DNA of 16,401 nt from DASUFF01 sp036274695. Lineage in GTDB: Bacteria > UBA10199 > JACPAL01 > GCA-016699445. The stretch spans positions 1 to 16,401 of the forward strand of contig DASUFF010000179.1 of assembly GCA_036274695.1 (NCBI GenBank), read 5' to 3'. Made by a program: the position numbers and the translations under genes. Positions 11,619-16,401 of this stretch are shown one piece after another. Under the pieces are notes generated by a model. The model was given only the letters and a program-made list of their open reading frames with translations, did no database searches and was not told the origin of the DNA. The first letter of the stretch is position 1; every line of letters begins with the position of its first letter.

Positions 11619-13781
11619 ATGACGACGAACGCGAACATCGATCCCGAAATTATTGAAGAAATCGACCGATATTCCAAGATGGTGGAAAAATTCCGGTCGG
11701 GCGAGATCAGCCCGGACACCTTCCAGCGCTTCCGCCTGCAACACGGCGTCTATGGCCAGCGGCAGGACGGCGTGCAGATGATTCGCATCAAGATCCCCCT
11801 TGGCATGATCGACGCCGATCAGATCGATTGCATCGCGGGATTGGCGGAAACCATCGCCCACGACAACGGCCATCTGACCACCCGTCAAGATATCCAGATC
11901 CACTACGTGAAGCTCGAGAACACGCCGATGCTCATGCGGAAGCTCGCGGAAGTGGGCCTCACCACCCGCGAGGCCTGCGGCAATACGGTTCGGAACGTGA
12001 CCGCCTCGCCCTCGGCCGGCGTCGATCCCGACGAGGTCTTCGATGTGACTCCCTACGCGCACGGCGTTGCCTATCATCTCTTAAGAAATCCGATTAACCA
12101 GAACCTCCCGCGCAAATTCAAAATCGCCTTCGACGGCGGCGGCCGGATCACGGCGTTGCCGATGCTCCACGACTTAGGGCTGGTGGCGAAGATCGAGAAC
12201 GGCAAGAGGGGCTGGAAGGTCTACGTGGGCGGCGGCCTGGGCTCGAGCCCGCGCATCGCGAAGGTCCTGCACGAATTCCTGCCGGCGGAGGAGCTGATCC
12301 CCTGGACACACGCCGTCCTGCAGGTCTTCGACCGTTACGGCGAGCGGAAGATCCGTTCGAAGGCCCGCATTAAGTTCCTCATCGACAAGTGGGGCTTTGA
12401 CAAATTCAAGGGCGAGGTCGCCAAGGAGAGGAAGTCGGTGAAGATGGAGCCGTCTTGGAACGATTATTTGAAAAAGGCGCCTTCGTATCAGGAGGAAGCG
12501 CCCGCCGTCGACGAGAAGGCGATCCCGAAAGTTTCGGAGACCGCCGAATTCCGCACGTGGAAGGCCTCGAACGTGACGCCCCAGAAGCAGAAGGGCTACT
12601 CGATGGTGGAGATCCGCCTGACCACCGGCGACATGAATCCGCGCCAGATGCGCGCCTTCTCGGGCATTCTCCGCCGCTACGTCGGGGGGAAATGCCGGAT
12701 CTTCGTCCATCAGAATTTCCTGCTCCGCTGGGTGCGCGATCAGGACCTTCCGGCCCTCTACGACGAGCTGAAAAAGATCGAGTTCGTGAAGACCGATCCG
12801 CAGACGATTTACGACGTGCTCGCCTGCCCGGGAACGGACACCTGCCGTTTGGGCATTTCTTCGTCGATGGGATTGGCGCGCGAACTGGAGAAGCGTCTCT
12901 ACGCCGAGAACGGAAAAGTTTCCCAGGTCGCCAAGGACATCCAGATCAAGATCAGCGGCTGCCCGAACTCCTGCGGACAGCACCACATCGCCAACATCGG
13001 CCTGCACGGCGGCGGTTTTCCGGTGAATGGAAAGACCATGCCGGCCTTCATGCTCTTCGTGGGCGGCAATCCGGGGCGCGACATGATCGTCGGCCAGTTG
13101 ACCACGCAGATCCCCTCGCGGAACGTGCCGGACGCGGTGATACGCCTCGTGGCGCACTATGCGGACAACAGGAAGAAAGGCGAAGCCTTCAACGACTTCT
13201 ACGGCAAGCTGGGCAAGGCGGGCGTGATCGCGCTGCTCAATCAAGAGCCAGATCTCCTGAAGATCCATTCGTTCGAGGAACGCCCGGGCCTCTATAAAGA
13301 CTGGGAAGACGAGAAGGAGTTCGCGCTGCAGAAGGGCGTCATCGGCGAATGCGCCGGCGCCGTGGTGGCGGACGTGGTCCCGAACGTGCGCGATGGCGAG
13401 CCCTTGCTTCAAATGGCCGAGGCGCATTTGAGCCACGGCCAGTTCGACTCCGTCGGCCACAAGGCCTATGAGGCCATCGCCAAAATGGCCAACGGCCTGC
13501 TCTTCCACCGGCTCGTACAGCCCTTCGTGGACGTCGAGAGCATCCATGAGTTCGAGAACCACTTTGTGCGCACGGGTATCATGCCGCAGTGGAAGGACTT
13601 CCGGGACAACGTGGAAGGCTTGAAGACGAAGCCGGTCTCGGAGACGACGGCGAAGGACTGGATCGACCTGGCCCGGACCTTCCTGAAGGATTGCCTGGAC
13701 AAGGAAGCGGAGATCGTCGCCGCGTCCCCACGCAAGGGCGCCCAGCCCGCGACGAACGTGCCGGACAATCTCTTTATTTAG
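11619..13781 (+). CDS. siroheme/[4Fe-4S] sulfite or nitrite reductase with C-terminal extension
   Basis: 720 residues. The N-terminal part (1-530) has the two-fold repeated SNiR architecture. The coupled siroheme-iron-sulfur site is shown by C403-x5-C409 (ACPGTDTCRLG) and C448-x3-C452 (ISGCPNSCGQHH). Siroheme-contacting segments NGHLTTRQDIQIHY and ACGNTVRNVTASP lie at about 84-132. It performs the six-electron reduction of sulfite to sulfide, or nitrite to ammonia, with ferredoxin or a similar donor; the substrate cannot be settled from sequence alone. Neighbouring sulfur genes favour sulfite. Ferredoxin-type enzymes are usually 550-600 residues; here about 160 extra residues (about 560-720) form a helical domain of unknown role, perhaps HEPN-like. 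The ATG at 11619 is the first in frame and sits 9 bp after a -10. Confidence 0.92.
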   Translation: MTTNANIDPEIIEEIDRYSKMVEKFRSGEISPDTFQRFRLQHGVYGQRQDGVQMIRIKIPLGMIDADQIDCIAGLAETIAHDNGHLTTRQDIQIHYVKLENTPMLMRKLAEVGLTTREACGNTVRNVTASPSAGVDPDEVFDVTPYAHGVAYHLLRNPINQNLPRKFKIAFDGGGRITALPMLHDLGLVAKIENGKRGWKVYVGGGLGSSPRIAKVLHEFLPAEELIPWTHAVLQVFDRYGERKIRSKARIKFLIDKWGFDKFKGEVAKERKSVKMEPSWNDYLKKAPSYQEEAPAVDEKAIPKVSETAEFRTWKASNVTPQKQKGYSMVEIRLTTGDMNPRQMRAFSGILRRYVGGKCRIFVHQNFLLRWVRDQDLPALYDELKKIEFVKTDPQTIYDVLACPGTDTCRLGISSSMGLARELEKRLYAENGKVSQVAKDIQIKISGCPNSCGQHHIANIGLHGGGFPVNGKTMPAFMLFVGGNPGRDMIVGQLTTQIPSRNVPDAVIRLVAHYADNRKKGEAFNDFYGKLGKAGVIALLNQEPDLLKIHSFEERPGLYKDWEDEKEFALQKGVIGECAGAVVADVVPNVRDGEPLLQMAEAHLSHGQFDSVGHKAYEAIAKMANGLLFHRLVQPFVDVESIHEFENHFVRTGIMPQWKDFRDNVEGLKTKPVSETTAKDWIDLARTFLKDCLDKEAEIVAASPRKGAQPATNVPDNLFI

Positions 13782-13792
13782 GATCGATCAGA

Positions 13793-16401
13793 CTAAAGCG
13801 CGAAGGAGAACCTCAGGGGAATCCTCACGGGCATCCGCATGGGCATCTTCATCGAGAGGGAAGGCAGGGCGGGAACTCCTTCGATCATCGGCATCACCTC
13901 CGTGCCGCCGTAGAGGATGTGGCGGTACTTGAAGGCCGGGTCCAACTTCTCGTTCTCCCAATACAGTCTCTGGGCGCCGATCTCATACTCGAGACGGAAT
14001 TGGGGATCGCTGCTTAGGCGGGTCACCAAGTCCTGGTGCTCCTGATGGACGGCGAACTTTTCTTTCATCGCGAAGTTCAGCTGCATCGGGCTTCCCGGAG
14101 AAGCGAAGGTTCCGCGCAGGGTGCTCAGATCGATCAGGCGGCCTTCGCCCAAGGCGTCGACGTAGTTTTTCAAGGCCCATTTGTAGGCGTTGGTGGAAGC
14201 CGCCGTGATGGGCTGCGCGTCCGTGCCGTAGAGCGCATACATCTCGCCGAAGGTCTTCATGTCGCTCCGGATGCGCGCGGCCAATTCGGGATCGTCGGCG
14301 GCATAGCTGGCCACGAGGAGCTCGCCCGCGTTCGGCAGCACGCGCTTGATGGCCAGGTGGTCCTCCCAATTGGCCTTTCCGCCCGCCAGATCGAAATCGT
14401 TTTCGACGAAGGAGAATCCCGAGGGCAGGGTGTTGGGTCGGACGGCCATCATCTCGACGATCGACGAGATGTCCTCTCCGTAGAATTGGCGCTGGGCCAG
14501 TTCGAAAGGGATGTGCTGCTTGCTTTGCGACAGCTTGATCTGGAAATAGACCCGCGCCAGACCGCCTTCCTCCGAGTAGTTCGCTCCGGCATGCGTGAGG
14601 TCGGCCAAGTAGGACCCGCTGACCGGACGCCCGGTCTCCAGACCCCGGATATATTGGCCCATCGCCCAGCGGAAGGATTCGACCCGCATTCTTTGGTCGT
14701 CGGTCGGAAAGGCCGTGAGCAAGTCGTTCATGTCCTGCTTGATGCGCGCCTGCGAGGCCGCGTCCGTTCCGTAGACCGACGCCACGACGTCCGCCAGTTT
14801 GTCCGGGGCGGCCAAGGCGTCCATCTTTTCATAGGCCTCTCCCCACCAGTTTCCCGTCCGGCCTTCGGAGCCGACGAAGAGGAATTGCAGCGCCTCGGGA
14901 ACGGGCTTCGAGAACGTGATGGCGGCGTCGAAGTTCTCGAACGGTTGCAGATAGGTGAGGAAATCCGATTCGGTGAAATCCTTCAGGTCCGCGGCGTTGA
15001 AGCGCGCGGAGGCGGTCTCGCCGTCGGTGACGGCTTCGGGCGCGGGCACGGTCACCGGAGCGGGGGCCTCGCTCGACTTGCAGAGGCCGGGATTGGCGTC
15101 GACGAATTTCTGCAGCATCGGGCTCTTGAAGGCGTCGTAGGTTTCGAAGGCGCTGAAGAAGAGGGGGACCAGCGGCATGTCGGTTACGATGTCGACGGCG
15201 AGATTTCCCGTGTCCTTGGCGGGGGCGATGGCCAGGTTGAAGACGGCGAGACCCAGATAAGGATTGCCCAGAAGGCGCCGGGGAAGGCTTTTGAGGAAGC
15301 CTCCGCTCTTCATTTGATCCTGAACGAATTTCTCGTAGTTGCGATAGGCTTGGCCGGGGTTCGCGACGTCGCCGCCGCACATCGCGGTGAGGCGCTTCTC
15401 GACCAAATTTTTCAGGATGAAGCGGCGGTAGAGATAGGAAGCGGCCAGGAAGGCGCCGTTTCTCCCGAAGAAATGGACGGGGTCGCGCGCGATGTTACGG
15501 AAGAAACGCATGGCCCCGGCCTTGAGGCAATCCAGGGCGCCGTTGCACGTCATGCCCTGATCCTGAGCCTCCTTCTTCATCCAGGTGCGGAGCGAGGCCA
15601 GCTCGGCGGGGTTCAATTCGCCGGCGTAGGCGCGGGCCAGCAAGGTGGAGGCCGAGAGGCGCTCCGGATGGTCGTTGTCGAAGGGCGCGAAGGTCTTGTT
15701 CGCGTTGGCGAAGGCCTTCTGCAGGGCCGCCGCGTCGACCTTCACCGTATGTTCGATGGTCTTCAAATCCGCCCCGGCTCGGACGATCCGGACGGTGTTG
15801 TTTGCCGAGGTGTCGAACTGTTCCGGCGCGAGCGAGACGGCGCGCCCGGGGGCTCCCGCGGACGAGGCGTCGATGGGCGTCCCTCCGTTGACGACGATCT
15901 TATCGCCGGCGACCCATCCACCCTCCGGCGGCTCGACGTTCAAACCGCCCCGCGCCGCGTTGAGCTCCGATTGAAAGGCCCGGGCGGCGTCGTTGCGGGG
16001 CGCGAAGTATTCCTTTTCGTCGTCGCCGGAGACGATCGTCATGCCCGCGAAGGTGTGGCCGTTGGCGCCTTTCAAGACCTGGCCCAACAATCCGATTTCT
16101 TCGGGCCTTAAGGGCGCTGCGCTGCCCGCGCCGTCGAAATTGTATTTTTCCGCGTCGTGGGGAATGGCGAGCAATTGACGGACGGCCGCGAATTCTTGGG
16201 GCGTAAGGTTTCCCGCGTTCGCCCGGCGGATCAAGTCCGGCGGATTGTCGGTGCTGGTTGAGGGGAAGTCCTGGAGCGACAGCCCCTGAACGCTTCCCCA
16301 AACGGACCGGTCGGCGCCCGAGTTCTGCCACTGCGTCGCGTAATAGTTCATGACGCCGTAGAGCCGCTGGACGTCCGAGGGGTTCAGATTGGGCTGGGCG
16401 A
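13793..16401 (-). CDS. very large unrecognised protein, 5' end outside window
   Basis: The frame stays open to the window edge. The codons before the ATG at 16349-16351 read NLNPSDVQRLYGV and look coding, so that ATG is internal and at least 868 residues exist. I do not recognise the family. It is alpha-rich, with no clear membrane span except weak hydrophobic stretches near 364-378 and 391-403 (numbered from that Met). A helical motif recurs: RRANAGNLTPQEFAAVRQLL (42-61), ARAYAGELNPAELASLRTWM (239-258), and NLNPSDVQRLYGVM at the edge. Residues 516-630 and 672-803 are a diverged duplication (YGTDA, ARI(K/R)xDM, (F/Y)(R/K)WA(M/L), GRxxxxxxL, QR(Q/L)(F/Y)). The tail alternates Met-Pro-Arg (MKMPMRMPVRIPLRF). 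A Pro/Ala/Val linker lies at 429-441. It converges on the reductase gene, 11 bp apart. Confidence 0.8.
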   Translation of the reverse strand, partial: AQPNLNPSDVQRLYGVMNYYATQWQNSGADRSVWGSVQGLSLQDFPSTSTDNPPDLIRRANAGNLTPQEFAAVRQLLAIPHDAEKYNFDGAGSAAPLRPEEIGLLGQVLKGANGHTFAGMTIVSGDDEKEYFAPRNDAARAFQSELNAARGGLNVEPPEGGWVAGDKIVVNGGTPIDASSAGAPGRAVSLAPEQFDTSANNTVRIVRAGADLKTIEHTVKVDAAALQKAFANANKTFAPFDNDHPERLSASTLLARAYAGELNPAELASLRTWMKKEAQDQGMTCNGALDCLKAGAMRFFRNIARDPVHFFGRNGAFLAASYLYRRFILKNLVEKRLTAMCGGDVANPGQAYRNYEKFVQDQMKSGGFLKSLPRRLLGNPYLGLAVFNLAIAPAKDTGNLAVDIVTDMPLVPLFFSAFETYDAFKSPMLQKFVDANPGLCKSSEAPAPVTVPAPEAVTDGETASARFNAADLKDFTESDFLTYLQPFENFDAAITFSKPVPEALQFLFVGSEGRTGNWWGEAYEKMDALAAPDKLADVVASVYGTDAASQARIKQDMNDLLTAFPTDDQRMRVESFRWAMGQYIRGLETGRPVSGSYLADLTHAGANYSEEGGLARVYFQIKLSQSKQHIPFELAQRQFYGEDISSIVEMMAVRPNTLPSGFSFVENDFDLAGGKANWEDHLAIKRVLPNAGELLVASYAADDPELAARIRSDMKTFGEMYALYGTDAQPITAASTNAYKWALKNYVDALGEGRLIDLSTLRGTFASPGSPMQLNFAMKEKFAVHQEHQDLVTRLSSDPQFRLEYEIGAQRLYWENEKLDPAFKYRHILYGGTEVMPMIEGVPALPSLSMKMPMRMPVRIPLRFSFAL

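Noticed and set aside
14036..16111. 691-residue plus-strand frame opposite the large unknown protein
   Set aside because: It is Arg/Gly/Glu/Val-rich and low in hydrophobic cores, typical of the shadow of a GC-rich gene. The minus frame shows internal repeats and extends to the window edge.

Overview
The window is GC-rich, densely coded bacterial chromosome, except for an AT-richer left end (about 1-680). The organism is probably deltaproteobacteria-like in the broad sense (Myxococcota, Bdellovibrionota or a related uncultured lineage). This is an inference from the Cys-rich 'CGDG...CDGG' head of a secreted repeat protein, several free-standing receiver proteins and an assimilatory sulfur cluster. 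No gene gives a firm taxonomic call.

Layout. 1-275: 3' end of an unknown CDS, possibly a diverged receiver domain. 354-427: intact tRNA-Pro(TGG), followed by a strong hairpin. 685-838: decayed second tRNA-Pro(TGG), with its 3' end duplicated about 80 bp further on around two small hairpins. 858-2217: Rieske ferredoxin, an unrecognised Cys-rich protein with a Rossmann-like N-terminus, and CutA, separated only by a perfect 28-bp palindrome. 2214-2681 (-): DUF4149-type membrane protein. 2750-3509: two tandem single-domain response regulators. 3487-5100 (-): MASE1 histidine kinase, overlapping the second regulator tail to tail. 5175-7979: two small membrane proteins and a 679-residue exported repeat (probable beta-propeller) protein. 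7981-8074: REP/MITE-like inverted repeat whose right end carries the apparent start codon of a metallo-beta-lactamase-fold hydrolase (8064-8714). 8750-9334: RegA/PrrA-like response regulator. 9331-9540 (-): small basic coiled-coil protein. 9738-11517 (-): 2-Cys peroxiredoxin and a rhodanese-MoeB/ThiF fusion. 11619-13781: siroheme sulfite/nitrite reductase with a long C-terminal extension, divergent from the rhodanese-MoeB gene. 13793-16401 (-): very large unrecognised protein, 5' end outside the window.

How the genes may work together. Sulfite (or nitrite) reductase, rhodanese-E1 enzyme, peroxiredoxin and MBL-fold hydrolase suggest sulfide/persulfide handling and thiol redox defence. The kinase and receivers look like a local phosphorelay. 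Several genes have a plausible -10 box 8-9 bp before the start codon and no Shine-Dalgarno, which suggests (near-)leaderless mRNAs. Others have strong AGGAGG-like sites. Four convergent pairs overlap or nearly touch at their stop codons, leaving no room for conventional terminators between them.

The best candidates for new biology are the Cys-rich protein at 1197-1910 between Rieske and CutA, the large internally duplicated protein at 13793-16401, the closed-ring repeat protein at 5940-7979, and the two sites where palindromic repeats overlap a stop or start codon. I saw no CRISPR array, transposase, integrase or phage gene.
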